From assembly GCA_963752225.1 (NCBI GenBank), contig CAVVXS010000007.1, positions 1-64,000 of the forward strand: a DNA stretch of 64,000 nt. The letters run 5' to 3'. The notes beneath the pieces are model-generated. The model was not told where the DNA came from. It did not search any database and saw only the letters and a program-made list of their open reading frames with translations. Positions 53,078 through 63,636 of this stretch are shown one piece after another. Position 1 is the stretch's first letter. Every line of letters starts with the position of its first letter. The translations under genes were made by a program, and so were the position numbers. The stretch comes from JBBROS01 sp963752225 (lineage in GTDB: Bacteria > Pseudomonadota > Alphaproteobacteria > Acetobacterales > Acetobacteraceae).

Positions 53078-54327
53078 TGGCCGACGGTCCACACAGGCTC
53101 CCGCACCGCGACGGCGGCCGGGTAGACGGTGACGTAGGAGCCGGAGAACACCTGCTGGATCACCGGTGTCGCCTCGGTGTTCTGGCCGGTCGCGTCGAAC
53201 TTCACGCCCTTCCACGGCATGATGGTCTGGTCGCCCGGGATGTCGGTGGCCATCAGCGCGCGGCGGATGTCGTCCGGCTTGGCCGAGCCGGCGCGGTTGA
53301 TGGCGTCGGCCAGCGTCTGCACCGCGACCACCTGGCGCGAGGTGTTGTCGTTGAGGTCCTTGCCAGCCTTCGCTTTATAAGCGCCGTTGATGGCTGATAT
53401 TGCCGGGCGCGACTTGGTGGCGTCGATCGCGAACGAGGAGCGGCTGAACACGCCCTCGGCCAGCGGCCCGGCCGCGGTCAGGAACGCCTGCTCCTGGAAC
53501 CCGGCCGCCTGCGCCACGATCGCCGGCGGCTTGTAGCCGATCTCGCTCATGCTCCGCACCAGCAGGATGGCGTCGGATGTGTAGCTCGACGGCATGACCA
53601 CGTCCGCATTGGCCGCCTTCAGCCGCTGCGCCTCGGCCGACAGCGAGGGCGAGTTGGCGCGGTACTTGATGTCGGCGGCGACCGTCAGCTTCGCGTCCGT
53701 CGCCAGGCGGCGCTGCACCGCGCTGCTGTCGCTGCCGAAGATGCTGTCTTCGTAGAACAGCGCGACCGATTTGGCGGGGCGCCCGGTCTTGGCACCGACC
53801 TCCTTGAAGAAGTCGAACATGGCCTCGGTGAACATCTCGTCGTGCGGGCTGGTCCGAAAAAACCACTTCAAGCCCCGCTTGTTGAGCGACGGCGACGAGT
53901 TGTCCATCGACAGGAACGGCACCTCGTAGCGCTCGGCCACCTGGCTGATCGTCGCCGCCGTGGCGCTGGTGTAGCTGCCGATCAGCGCCGCCACGTGCTC
54001 CTGGGTAATGAGCCGCTCGGCCTCGGCGCGGGCCTTTTGCGGGTCGTTCTGGTGGTCGGCGAACACCACGCGGATCTTGGCGCCGCCCAGCTTGTCGAGG
54101 CCGCCGCCGCGTCCCATCAGCATCGGCACCGGGTCGTGGGTGCCGTTGATGACCTCGAGCACGGTGTCGATGGCGTTGCGGGCGTCGGCACCGATCTGGG
54201 CGGCGTTGCCGGTCAGCGGGTAGATGGCGCCGACCACGATATCGTCCGCGGCCCGCGCCGGGGCGGCGCCCAAGGTGCCGGCCGACAGCAACAGGGCAGG
54301 CAGCAGCAGGGCGGTGCGACGCTTCAT
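53074..54327 (-). CDS. Branched-chain-type ABC substrate-binding protein
   Basis: 417 residues from ATG 54327 (MKRRTALLLPALLLSAGTLG) with a GGAGATGAG site; longer frames would run into the tRNA-His gene. Signal ~1-27. Peripla_BP_6 features: IVVGAIYPLTGNAAQIGADARNAIDTVLEVING, GGAKIRVVFADHQNDPQKARAEAERLITQEHVAALIGSYTSATAATIS, and VPFLSMDNSSPSL. Its stop overlaps the start of a different class of binding protein. No LivHMGF set is next to it; the one at 43744-47106 is far off. Confidence 0.9.
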   Translation of the reverse strand: MKRRTALLLPALLLSAGTLGAAPARAADDIVVGAIYPLTGNAAQIGADARNAIDTVLEVINGTHDPVPMLMGRGGGLDKLGGAKIRVVFADHQNDPQKARAEAERLITQEHVAALIGSYTSATAATISQVAERYEVPFLSMDNSSPSLNKRGLKWFFRTSPHDEMFTEAMFDFFKEVGAKTGRPAKSVALFYEDSIFGSDSSAVQRRLATDAKLTVAADIKYRANSPSLSAEAQRLKAANADVVMPSSYTSDAILLVRSMSEIGYKPPAIVAQAAGFQEQAFLTAAGPLAEGVFSRSSFAIDATKSRPAISAINGAYKAKAGKDLNDNTSRQVVAVQTLADAINRAGSAKPDDIRRALMATDIPGDQTIMPWKGVKFDATGQNTEATPVIQQVFSGSYVTVYPAAVAVREPVWTVGQ

Positions 54328-54396
54328 CCACTCATCTCCGATCCGAATGGACGGGAGTGAAGCACGCGTCATGCCAGAGCGGCAGGGGGGAAACGC

Positions 54397-54473
54397 TGGG
54401 GCGATCGACGGGTCTCGAACCCGCGACATCCAAGACCACAACCTGGCGCTCTACCAACTGAGCTACGACCGCC
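54397..54473 (-). tRNA. tRNA-His(GUG)
   Basis: A complete cloverleaf on the minus strand. Acceptor GCGGTCG pairs with CGATCGC (one G-U), with the extra G at position -1 opposite discriminator C that marks tRNA-His. D arm GTAGCTCAGTTGGTAGAGC, anticodon arm CCAGG-TTGTGGT-CTTGG with anticodon GTG, T loop TTCGAGA, and encoded CCA at 54399-54397. Not disrupted by any element. Confidence 0.95.
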
Positions 54474-54526
54474 ACAGCGAGGGCGCGGTGTAGAGCCGCC
54501 GCGTTTCGCCGTCAACGTCGGCGGGT

Positions 54527-54546
54527 CTGGGGGCGCCCGCCCCCAG
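54527..54546. terminator. GC-rich hairpin, dispersed repeat copy
   Basis: CTGGGGGC-GCCC-GCCCCCAG, perfect 8-bp stem between the tRNA-His and the end of the iorB-type gene. The flanking GGGT before it also occurs, inverted, at the copy at 61715-61733. Likely a terminator-type dispersed palindrome. Confidence 0.55.
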
Positions 54547-54553
54547 CACTTCG

Positions 54554-56788
54554 CTAAACCCCGATGGCGTCCTTCACCCTTTGCGCCGTCAGCGGCAGAT
54601 CCCGCAGCCGCACGCCCGTGGCACTCCGGACCGCATTGGCGATCGCCGCCGCGGTCGGCCCTTGCCCGGCCTCGCCGGTGCCGAGGAACGGCTGCCCCGG
54701 ACGGCTGATCACGTGCACCTCGACCGATTGCGGCACGGCGGTAAAGCGGATGATCGGATAGCCGCTCCAATCGGTGCTGGTGATGTGCCGGCGGTCGAAC
54801 TGCACCGCCTCATACAGCGTCCAGCTTGCGGCCTGCACGATGGCGCCCTGGATTTGGTTGCGGATGCCGTCCGGGTTGATCGGCTGCCCGCTATCGACCG
54901 CGGCCACCACCCGGCCAAGCCGGACCTGCCCGGTTTCGTGCTCGACATGCAGCGACAAGGCCACCGCGCAATAGGCGCCCAGGTTCTTGTAGCGGGCGAA
55001 GGCGAAGCCGTGGCCCTCGCCCGGCGCACGCGGCGCGGCCGGGTTCCAGCCGAACTTGTCGGCCGCTTCGGTAATGACCGCCTTGGCCCGCTCGTCATCG
55101 AGATGGCGCAGACGATACGCGACGGGATCGGCCTGGGCGGCGTCGGCGAGTTCATCGAAAAAACTCTCGATCGCGAACACGTTCAGAAACGCGCCGAGCG
55201 AGCGCAGCGCCGAGACCCGCAGCGGCATGTCGGGGATGAAATGCGATACCACCTGGGCGTTGGGCAGCTTGTAGATCGGGTTGCTGTTGCGCTCGCCGCC
55301 GCCCTCCGGCATCGGGATCGGCGCCGGCGGCGGCACCGGCAGCTTGTCCGGCAGCGCCGCATTTTGCAGCATCAGCCCGCCAGCGTTCGGCCGGGTGCTG
55401 TGGGTGTTGCTCCAGACGCCGTAATCCCAATCGACGATGGCGCCGGTGGCGTCGATCGCCGCCTCGATCTCGCCGATCATCGCCGGGCCGTAGGGCTCGT
55501 TGGCGTGCTCCTCCTCGCGCATCCACTGCACCCGCACCGGGCGGCCCGGCACTGCGTGGGCCACCAGCGCCGCGTCGCCGGCCACATCGTCGGCGCCGTT
55601 ATGGCCGTAGCAGCCGGAGCCCTCGACATGGATGCAGCGCAGCTTGTCGGCCGGCATGCGCAGAAGCTGGGCGAGTGAGGCGCGCAACGGAAACACGCCC
55701 TGGGTGTGCGACCACACGGTCATGGAGCCGTCCTCGCCGAGCTGGGCGAGCGCGCAGGATGGGCCGATGGCGCCGTGCATCAGATAGGGCTTGGTGTACC
55801 GCGCCTTGAGCCGCGTGACCGGTGCGCCGGCCGGGTTGGTCCAGTTCAGCACGGCGATGTCGCGCGTCGGCAGGGCGCGGATGGTGTCGAGCACCGTCGC
55901 CTGCTCGGGCAGCGACGCCGTCTCGGTCCAGCGCGCGGCGGCCGCCAAGGCGCGCCCGGCCTTGATCGCCTGCCACTCCTTGGCCGCGACCACGGCGAGG
56001 TAGCTGCCGTCGCGCACCACCTTCACCACCCCCGGCATCCGCTCCACCGGCCCGGCGTCGAACGCCTGCAACACCGCGCCCGCGCTCGGTTGGCGGACGA
56101 TACGGGCGTGCAGCATGCCCGGCAGGCGCATGTCCTGGATGTAGGCCGCCCCGCCCGTCACCTTGGCCGGGATGTCCACCCGCGGCATCGGCGTCGCCAT
56201 CACCCGGAAGGCCGCCGGATCGACCAGCGGGCTGTCGGGCCGTGCCTCGACGTGCAGCGACAAGCGGGCCGCCAGCTCGCCGTAGCCGGCGCTGCGTCCG
56301 TCCGGCGCATGGATCGCGGCGCCGGCCGCGGTGAGCTGCGCGGCATCGACGCCCCATCCGGCAGCGGCCTGCTGCAGCAGCAAGCCGCGCACCTGGGCGG
56401 CGGCGTGCAGCAGGGCGGTGCCGCTGTCCTGCATGGAGTGGCTGCCCGACGTGATGCCCTCGTTCGGGGTGCGCCCGGTGTCGGCAGTGACGAGCGTGAG
56501 CGCGGCCGGATCGACCGCGAGCTGCTCGGCGGCGACTTGCAGCAGCGCCGTCTTGAGCCCCTGCCCAAGCTCGGCCTTGCCGGTGAACACGGTGATGGCG
56601 CCGTCCGGGGCAATGCGAATCCAGGCGTCGAGCAGCGGCGTTTCCTTGAGGCTGCCCGGCAGCGGCGCTTTGGCCGGCGGCGCCCCGCCCTGGTCCGGCG
56701 CCGCTTCGGCGGGCCGCGGCAGCACCACCGAGACGAGCAGCCCGCTCCCGGCGCCGAGCAGGCTGCGGCGGCTGACGGGGGCGTTCAC
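54554..56788 (-). CDS. iorB: Isoquinoline 1-oxidoreductase-type beta subunit (molybdenum hydroxylase)
   Basis: 744 residues from GTG 56788, overlapping the iorA stop as GTGA. Twin-Arg signal SRRSLLGAGSGLLVSVV, so the enzyme is exported folded. Xanthine oxidase-type molybdopterin domain: GKAELGQGLKTALLQVAAEQL, DTGRTPNEGITSGSHSMQDSG, VTGGAAYIQDMRLPGMLHARI, GSGCYGHNGADDVAGDAA, and the C-terminal GTGEAGQGPTAAAIANAV with the active-site Glu. Catalyses hydroxylation or oxidation of an aldehyde or N-heterocycle; substrate unknown. Works with IorA and the cytochrome c upstream. Confidence 0.92.
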   Translation of the reverse strand: MNAPVSRRSLLGAGSGLLVSVVLPRPAEAAPDQGGAPPAKAPLPGSLKETPLLDAWIRIAPDGAITVFTGKAELGQGLKTALLQVAAEQLAVDPAALTLVTADTGRTPNEGITSGSHSMQDSGTALLHAAAQVRGLLLQQAAAGWGVDAAQLTAAGAAIHAPDGRSAGYGELAARLSLHVEARPDSPLVDPAAFRVMATPMPRVDIPAKVTGGAAYIQDMRLPGMLHARIVRQPSAGAVLQAFDAGPVERMPGVVKVVRDGSYLAVVAAKEWQAIKAGRALAAAARWTETASLPEQATVLDTIRALPTRDIAVLNWTNPAGAPVTRLKARYTKPYLMHGAIGPSCALAQLGEDGSMTVWSHTQGVFPLRASLAQLLRMPADKLRCIHVEGSGCYGHNGADDVAGDAALVAHAVPGRPVRVQWMREEEHANEPYGPAMIGEIEAAIDATGAIVDWDYGVWSNTHSTRPNAGGLMLQNAALPDKLPVPPPAPIPMPEGGGERNSNPIYKLPNAQVVSHFIPDMPLRVSALRSLGAFLNVFAIESFFDELADAAQADPVAYRLRHLDDERAKAVITEAADKFGWNPAAPRAPGEGHGFAFARYKNLGAYCAVALSLHVEHETGQVRLGRVVAAVDSGQPINPDGIRNQIQGAIVQAASWTLYEAVQFDRRHITSTDWSGYPIIRFTAVPQSVEVHVISRPGQPFLGTGEAGQGPTAAAIANAVRSATGVRLRDLPLTAQRVKDAIGV

Positions 56789-57252
56789 AGCGCCGCCCGC
56801 TGCGTTTCGGCGGCGGCGCGGCGGACCGCGGCCAGGATGCGCATGTGGGTGCCGCAGCGGCACAGATTGACCGCCATGGTGTCGCGGATCTGTGCCTCGG
56901 TCGGGCGCGGGTTCTGCTCCAGCAGCGCTTGCGCCCGCATGACCATGCCGGCGATGCAGTAGCCGCACTGCGCCGCCTGCTCGGCGATGAAGGCGTGCTG
57001 CAACGGATTGGGCTTGTCCACCGTGCCGAGCCCCTCGATCGTGCGGACCGCCCGGCCGCCGAGTGCGGCGATTGGGGTCAGGCAGGAGAACACGGCGCGG
57101 CCGTCCACGATCACGGTGCAGGCGCCGCACTGGCCGAGGCCGCAACCGAACTTGGCGCCGTTCAGCCCCAACTCGTCGCGCAAGGCATAGAGCAAGGGGG
57201 TGTCGGGCTCGGCGTCCACTTCGTGGTCCCGGCCGTTGACGTTGAGCTTCAT
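56785..57252 (-). CDS. iorA: (2Fe-2S)-binding alpha subunit of molybdenum hydroxylase
   Basis: 155 residues. The plant-type [2Fe-2S] ligands are Cys37, Cys42, Cys45 and Cys57 (FGCGLGQCGACTV, FSCLTP). The second, xanthine oxidase-type cluster has QCGYCIAGM and NLCRCGTH. No signal of its own, as usual; it is exported with IorB through the Tat route. ATG overlaps the cytochrome stop (TGATG). Confidence 0.94.
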   Translation of the reverse strand: MKLNVNGRDHEVDAEPDTPLLYALRDELGLNGAKFGCGLGQCGACTVIVDGRAVFSCLTPIAALGGRAVRTIEGLGTVDKPNPLQHAFIAEQAAQCGYCIAGMVMRAQALLEQNPRPTEAQIRDTMAVNLCRCGTHMRILAAVRRAAAETQRAAL

Positions 57253-58523
57253 CAGGTGGCTCCGGCTTGGCGTGCCTTGGCGACGCCGGCTTCGGTCTCG
57301 TTCCAGGCCGGGCGGTCGCTGTAGCGGGCACGCAGATAGTTGGTGAGTGCCGCGACCTGCGCATCGGTCAGCGTGCCGGCGTAGCCCGGCATGTAGGGAT
57401 GCGCCCGGCCGTCCCGCCACGGGATGCCGTTGAGAATCGCCTGCACCACGCCCTGCGACGTCGGCGCATTGACCGCGGTGCTGAGCCCCAGCGCCGGTGC
57501 GCCGGCGCGCGTCATCGGCGCATCCGGCGCGTGGCAGCTGCCGCAGGCCCCGGCGAACACGGCGGCCGCCTCGGTGTCGTTCGAAGCCGCCGGGTCGTCG
57601 CGCGGGGCCGGCGCGGCGGCCGGGCGGGGCATCAGCGAGGCGATATAAACGGCGATCGCGTGAACGTCGGCGTCGGGCACCCGGGCAAGCTGGTCGGTGA
57701 CGGCCGTCATCGGCCCGGCGGCGGCGCCATGGTTGGCCTGGAACCCGGTCCGCAGATAGGTGGCGAGCGACGCCTCGTCCCAGGCGGCATGCGCCGGCGA
57801 CGCGGCTTGCAGGGCCGGCGCATACCAGTTCTCCGCCTCGCCGCCGCCCAGCGCCGGGCCGTGCTCGGCGCCGAGCGTGTTCCGGGCGCTGTGGCACGCG
57901 CCGCAATGGCCGACCGCCTCGACCAGGTAGTTGCCGCGGTTCCAAGTCGCGTCGTGCGCCGGGTCGGGCTGCCAGGGGCCGGGATGGAGAAACAACAGGT
58001 TCCAGCCGGCCAGGGTCACGCGCTGGTTGAACGGGAACGGCAGCCGGTTCGCGGGCGTGTCCGCCCCCACCGGCGCGCGGGTCATAACGAAGGCGTAGAG
58101 CGCCTCCAAATCGTCGTCGCTGGCGCGGGTGAAGTGCGGGTAGGGCAGCACCGGGTAGAGGTGGTGGCCGTCGCGGCTGATGCCGTCGCGCATGGCGCGG
58201 CGAAACGCCGCCTCGGTCCAGCCGCCGATCCCTGACGCCGGGTCCGGCGTGATGTTGGTGGCGTGCACGGTGCCGAAGGGGGTCGGCACCGCGCGCCCCC
58301 CGGCATAGGGGCGGCCGCCCGGCGCGGTGTGGCAAACCGCGCAGTCACCGATCGCCGCCAACTCGGCGCCGCGGGCAATCCGCTCCGGCGCGAATGCGGC
58401 GCGGTCGGGCGGGGTGGCGGGGGCGATGGCCGGGTGCCAAGCGATCGCGAACGCGCCGCCGCCGCCGGCCCCGAGCAGCACGAGGACGAGCACCAAGGGG
58501 CGCACGCGGAAGCGGGACGTCAT
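57252..58523 (-). CDS. Triheme cytochrome c subunit
   Basis: 423 residues with an N-terminal membrane anchor/signal (~8-30, PLVLVLVLLGAGGGGAFAIAW) and three heme sites: CAVCH (Cys61), CGACH and CGSCH. The layout is that of the cytochrome subunits of alcohol, aldehyde and iorAB-type dehydrogenases (GGRAVPTPFGTVHATNITPD, YLVEAVGHCGACH, LTNYLRARYSDRPAW). It passes electrons from IorA/IorB to the quinone or terminal oxidase. First gene of the operon, divergent from the sulfate-type binding protein. Confidence 0.94.
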   Translation of the reverse strand: MTSRFRVRPLVLVLVLLGAGGGGAFAIAWHPAIAPATPPDRAAFAPERIARGAELAAIGDCAVCHTAPGGRPYAGGRAVPTPFGTVHATNITPDPASGIGGWTEAAFRRAMRDGISRDGHHLYPVLPYPHFTRASDDDLEALYAFVMTRAPVGADTPANRLPFPFNQRVTLAGWNLLFLHPGPWQPDPAHDATWNRGNYLVEAVGHCGACHSARNTLGAEHGPALGGGEAENWYAPALQAASPAHAAWDEASLATYLRTGFQANHGAAAGPMTAVTDQLARVPDADVHAIAVYIASLMPRPAAAPAPRDDPAASNDTEAAAVFAGACGSCHAPDAPMTRAGAPALGLSTAVNAPTSQGVVQAILNGIPWRDGRAHPYMPGYAGTLTDAQVAALTNYLRARYSDRPAWNETEAGVAKARQAGAT

Positions 58524-58659
58524 CGCGCGAGGCTAGCCGGGGGCGAGGCAAGCGTCGATGGCTGCGCGCGTACCGGCCGCCCGGCGTACACGCGTTCGTC
58601 AAGCGGCGCCGGGCTGACGGCCAATGGTAAAGTACAGCCTCGCTTCCGGAGACCCGACC

Positions 58660-59658
58660 ATGCGCCTGCAAGCCCTGGCCGCCCTGTTCGTGCTGACCCT
58701 TGCCGCCCCATTGCGGGCGGAGACGACCCTGCTCAACGTCTCCTACGACCCGACGCGGGAGCTTTACGCCGAGATCAACCCGGCCTTCGCCAAGGCCTGG
58801 AAGGCCAAGACCGGGCAGGACATCATGGTCCGCTCCTCGCACGGCGGCTCCGGAGCGCAGGCGCGGGCGGTGATCGATGGGCTGGAAGCGGACGTCGTCA
58901 GCCTGGCGTTGCAGCCCGACGTCGACGCCATCGCCGAGCGGGGCAAGCTGATCGCGCCGGGCTGGCAGGAGCGGCTGCCGAACCGCTCGGTCCCATACAC
59001 CTCGACCATCCTGTTCGTGGTGCGCCGCGGCAACCCCAAGGGCATCCACGACTGGGGCGACCTGGTGAGGCCCGGCGTCGCCGTCATCACGCCCAATCCC
59101 AAGACGTCGGGCGGGGCGCGCTGGACCTACCTCGCGGCACTCGGCTGGGCATTGCGCGCCAACGAGGGCGATCAGACCAAGGCGCGGGCCTTCATGACCG
59201 AGCTGTTCCGCCACGTCCCGGTGCTGGACACCGGCGCCCGCGGCAGCACCATCACCTTTGCGCAGCGCAACCAGGGTGACGTGCTGCTGGCCTGGGAGGA
59301 CGACGCCAATCTCGCGGTCAACACGCTCGGCCGCAACCGCCTGGAATTGGTGACGCCGTCGCTCAGCATCGTCGCCGAGCCGGTGGTGGCCGTCGTCGAC
59401 AAGGTCGTGGACAAGCGCGGCACCCGCGCGGCGGCCGAAGCCTACCTGCATTTCCTGTGGACGCCGGAAGCGCAGGAGATCGCGGCCCGCAACTACTATC
59501 GCCCGACCGATCCGGCGGTGCTCGCTCGCCACGCCGACCGTTTCCCCAAGCTGGCAACCTTCACGCTCGGCGAGATGTTCGGCAACTGGCCCGACGTGCA
59601 GCGCCAGCACTTCGGCGATGGCGGCGTATTCGACCAGATCTACAAGCCGGGTCAGTAA
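58660..59658 (+). CDS. Sulfate/thiosulfate-type ABC substrate-binding protein
   Basis: 332 residues from ATG 58660 with a signal peptide (~1-20, LQALAALFVLTLAAPLRA). Family marks: LLNVSYDPTRELYAEINPAFAKAW, SSHGGSGAQARAVIDGLEADVVSLAL, ITPNPKTSGGARWTYLAALGWA, and NYYRPTDPAV near the end. Binds sulfate, thiosulfate or a related oxyanion in the periplasm. No cysTWA genes are near, so it must use a transporter encoded elsewhere or be an accessory copy. Confidence 0.92.
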   Translation: MRLQALAALFVLTLAAPLRAETTLLNVSYDPTRELYAEINPAFAKAWKAKTGQDIMVRSSHGGSGAQARAVIDGLEADVVSLALQPDVDAIAERGKLIAPGWQERLPNRSVPYTSTILFVVRRGNPKGIHDWGDLVRPGVAVITPNPKTSGGARWTYLAALGWALRANEGDQTKARAFMTELFRHVPVLDTGARGSTITFAQRNQGDVLLAWEDDANLAVNTLGRNRLELVTPSLSIVAEPVVAVVDKVVDKRGTRAAAEAYLHFLWTPEAQEIAARNYYRPTDPAVLARHADRFPKLATFTLGEMFGNWPDVQRQHFGDGGVFDQIYKPGQ

Positions 59659-59665
59659 GTCCGGA

Positions 59666-59684
59666 GGGTCTGGGGCCCCTGGCC
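59666..59684. terminator. GC-rich hairpin between convergent genes
   Basis: GGGTCTGGGGCCCCTGGCC, an imperfect stem with central GGGGCCCC, lying between the sulfate-type binding protein and dppF. Related by sequence (GGGTCTGGGG) to the repeats at 54527 and 61715; a two-way terminator is plausible. Confidence 0.5.
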
Positions 59685-59694
59685 GCGGAACTGC

Positions 59695-60664
<970 letters not shown>

Positions 60665-60672
<8 letters not shown>

Positions 60673-61639
60673 GGATACAGGCCGCCTTGTGGTCGGGGGC
60701 GACGGTGCGCAGCGCCGGCTCGGCCGCGCGGCAGGCGTCCATCACCTGCGGGCAGCGCGACGAAAACCGGCAGCCCGGCGGCAGATGCAGCAGGTTCGGC
60801 ACGCTGCCCGGAATCTGCTCCAGCCGCGTGCGTCCGGTCGGGCGCGCATCGACCCGCGGGATCGAGCGGATCAGGCCCTGCGTGTAGGGGTGACGCGGGT
60901 TGCCGAACAGCTCGCCGACCGGCGCCTCCTCCACCACCACCCCGGAATACATCACCGCCACCCGCTGCGCGTTCTCCGCCACCACCCCCATCGCATGGGT
61001 GATCAGCATGATCGCCATGCCGAGCCGGTCCTTCATTTCGGCCAGCAGCTCGAGGATCTGCGCCTGGATGGTGACGTCGAGCGCCGTCGTCGGCTCGTCG
61101 GCGATCAGCAGCGCGGGCTTGCAGGCGAGCGCCATGGCGATCATCACCCGCTGCCGCATGCCGCCGGAGAACTGGTGCGGATAGTCGCGCACCCGCCGCT
61201 CGGGGTTGGGGATCTGCACCAGGCGCAGCAGGTCGACCGCTTCGGCGGCGGCGGCTTGGCGGGACAGGTTCTGGTGCGCGCGCAGCGATTCCACGATCTG
61301 CGCGCCGACCGGATAGACCGGGTTCAGCGAGGTCATCGGCTCCTGGAACACCATGCCGATCTCGCGCGCACGGATCTTGTCCATCGCCGCCGGGCCGAGC
61401 GGCAGGATGTCGCGGCCGCGCCAGCGGATCTCGCCCGCCGCGTAGCGGCCCGGCGGCGTGTCGATCAGCTTCAGCACGCTGCGCGCGGTCACGGTCTTGC
61501 CGGAGCCGGACTCGCCCACGACGGCAAGGGTCTCGCCGCGGGCGATCGACAGGCTGACGCCGTCGACCGCTCGGACGGTGCCGTCGTCGGTGTCGAACCA
61601 GGTTTTCAGGCCCCGAATTTCGAGCAGGGACTCTACCAC
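60665..61639 (-). CDS. dppD: Dipeptide/oligopeptide ABC ATPase D
   Basis: 324 residues from GTG 61639 ([15 protein letters not shown]); the frame is open upstream, but that part contains a palindromic repeat. Walker [10 protein letters not shown]-loop [13 protein letters not shown], signature [15 protein letters not shown], Walker [13 protein letters not shown], and the C-terminal CRFSSRCP-x5-C motif. Pairs with DppF to energise the importer. Confidence 0.93.
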
Positions 61640-61714
61640 GAGGGCGCTCCCTCCGCGGTCATTCCACCTGCCCGAGAGGCAGGTGGAACCTTGGACCGCT
61701 CCGCCCTCGACCCG

Positions 61715-61733
61715 CTGGGGGCGGCGCCCCCAG
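61715..61733. terminator. GC-rich palindrome inside the dpp operon
   Basis: CTGGGGGC-GGC-GCCCCCAG, perfect 8-bp stem in the 109-bp gap between dppC and dppD, followed by AGACCC-type sequence as in an inverted copy of the 54527 repeat. Inside an operon it may attenuate transcription or protect the 3' end of the dppBC message. Confidence 0.55.
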
Positions 61734-61748
61734 ACCCGCACACATGCA

Positions 61749-62702
61749 TCAGATCACCCGCCTCGCGTCGAGGGCGTCGCGGAGGCCGTCGCCGATGAAG
61801 TTGATTGACAGGACCGCCAGGAAGATGGCCGCACCGGGGAACAGCGCCCAGTGCGGGGCGATGTCGAGGTGGTCCTTGGCGCTGAACAGGATACGGCCCC
61901 AGGTCGGAATGTCGGGCGGAAAGCCGAGGCCCAGGAACGACAGGGTCGATTCGGCGATGATCGCGTTGGCCACCTCGACCGTGCCGGCCACGATCACCGG
62001 GCCCATCGCGTTCGGCAGGATGTGCCGCACCACCAGACGCAAGCGCGACGCGCCCAGCGCCTGCGCCGCTTCGACGAACTCCTTCTCGCGCAACGAGAAA
62101 AACTGCGCCCGCACCAGCCGCGCCACCGGCATCCAGCGCAGCCCGCCGATCACCAGCACGATCAGCAGGAACAGGCCCGCCTGCAGCCCCAGCGCCTGGG
62201 CGAGCGCGTTGCGGAAAAGGTAGAGCACCAGCAGCAGCAGCGGCAGTTGCGGCAGCGACAGGCACATGTCGGTCAGCCACATCAGCAACGCATCGACCCG
62301 CCGCGAGGCCATGCCGGACACCGCGCCCACCGAGACGCCGATGATGACCGCGACCGCCATCGCCGCCAGCCCGACCGCGAGCGAGATGCGGCCGCCATAA
62401 ATCATCCGCGCCAGCAGATCCTGGCCGAGGTCGTCGGTGCCGAACGGGTGCTCCGCGGAGGGAGGCGAGAGCTGGGCGGAAAAGTCGATGTCGTCGATCG
62501 GCACCGGCCAAAGCCAAGGCCCCGCCGCGATGCCAGCCACCATCGACAGCAGCACGACCAGGCTCACGACGGCCAATCGGTGCCGGCGGAAGCGCCGCCA
62601 CGCTTCGCGCCATGGCGAGGCCGCCGGGCGCGGCCGCCCGGCAACGGCGCCTGCGGCGGCGGGCAGCTCAGCGGAAAGCGATGCGGGGGTCGAGCCAGCC
62701 AT
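61749..62702 (-). CDS. dppC: Dipeptide/oligopeptide ABC permease C
   Basis: 317 residues. OppC-type N-terminal segment with one helix ([22 protein letters not shown]), [32 protein letters not shown], and the EAA loop [29 protein letters not shown]. It ends ALDARRVI, close to the usual LDPR ending. Start ATG 62702 overlaps dppB by 35 bp. Confidence 0.94.
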   Translation of the reverse strand: MAGSTPASLSAELPAAAGAVAGRPRPAASPWREAWRRFRRHRLAVVSLVVLLSMVAGIAAGPWLWPVPIDDIDFSAQLSPPSAEHPFGTDDLGQDLLARMIYGGRISLAVGLAAMAVAVIIGVSVGAVSGMASRRVDALLMWLTDMCLSLPQLPLLLLVLYLFRNALAQALGLQAGLFLLIVLVIGGLRWMPVARLVRAQFFSLREKEFVEAAQALGASRLRLVVRHILPNAMGPVIVAGTVEVANAIIAESTLSFLGLGFPPDIPTWGRILFSAKDHLDIAPHWALFPGAAIFLAVLSINFIGDGLRDALDARRVI

Positions 62703-63630
62703 ACAACACGTCAGCCAAAAGGTTGAACAGGATCACCAGCGCCGCGAATACGAACGTCACCCCCATCACCACCGGCGTGTCGTTGGTGAGAATGGCGTCG
62801 ATCAGCAAAGAGCCGATGCCGGGCACGCGAAAGATCTGCTCGGTAACGATGGCGCCGCCGAACACCACGGGCATCTGCAGCGCCACCAGGGTCACCACCG
62901 GGATCAGCGCGTTGCGCACCACGTGCCGCAGCAGCACGCGCCGGGCGCCGATGCCCTTCGACCGCGCCGTGGTGACGTAGTCGAGCCGGATCACGTCGAG
63001 CACCGCCGAGCGCACGAACCGTACCAGCGAGGCGCCCTGGAACAAGCCGAGCACCGCAACCGGCATGATCGATTGCTTGATTTCCTCCCACCACCAGGCG
63101 AGTCCGCTGGCTTGCAGGTCGGTGCGGTAAACGAATGGCAGCCAGTTCAGCGTGATGCTGAACACCAGGATGAGCAGCAGCCCGGTGAAGAAGGTCGGCA
63201 ACGAGAAGCCGATGAAGGCGACCGTGTTGGCCACTTGGTCGAACAGCGAATAGGGCCGCGACGCCGCGAGCACGCCGACCGGGATCGCCACCGCGATCGC
63301 CAGCACTTGCGAGGCGCCGATGACGGCGATCGTCACCGGCACGCGCTGCCGGATCAGCTGGTCCACGTCGATACGGCTCGTGAACGAGAAGCCCCAATCG
63401 CCCCGCAGCATCGCGAACAGCCAATGGAGGTAGCGCAGCCAGATCGGGTCATCGAGCCCGAACTGGGCACGCAGATTGGCCTGCACCGACGCCGGCACGT
63501 TCGGGTTGCTGACCAGCTCGGAGAACGGGTCCCCCGGCGCCAATGCCAGCACGCAGAACAGCACGAGGCTGATCCCCAGCAAGCTCGGGATCGCCAACAG
63601 GATGCGGCGAAGCAGATGAGCCGGCGACAA
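62668..63630 (-). CDS. dppB: Dipeptide/oligopeptide ABC permease B
   Basis: 320 residues with six helices: RRILLAIPSLLGISLVLFCVLALAPGDPF, LPTFFTGLLLILVFSI, the EAA loop VTTARSKGIGARRVLLRHVVRNALIPVVTL, and the terminal [16 protein letters not shown]. Standard DppB length. It begins six bases after the stop of the binding-protein gene, so the order is binding protein-B-C-D-F on one transcript. Confidence 0.95.
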   Translation of the reverse strand: MSPAHLLRRILLAIPSLLGISLVLFCVLALAPGDPFSELVSNPNVPASVQANLRAQFGLDDPIWLRYLHWLFAMLRGDWGFSFTSRIDVDQLIRQRVPVTIAVIGASQVLAIAVAIPVGVLAASRPYSLFDQVANTVAFIGFSLPTFFTGLLLILVFSITLNWLPFVYRTDLQASGLAWWWEEIKQSIMPVAVLGLFQGASLVRFVRSAVLDVIRLDYVTTARSKGIGARRVLLRHVVRNALIPVVTLVALQMPVVFGGAIVTEQIFRVPGIGSLLIDAILTNDTPVVMGVTFVFAALVILFNLLADVLYGWLDPRIAFR

Positions 63631-63636
63631 GCGGGC

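Noticed and set aside
53074..54441. Binding protein start at 54441
   Set aside because: It would run through the 3' part of tRNA-His. ATG 54327 has a ribosome site and begins a signal peptide.
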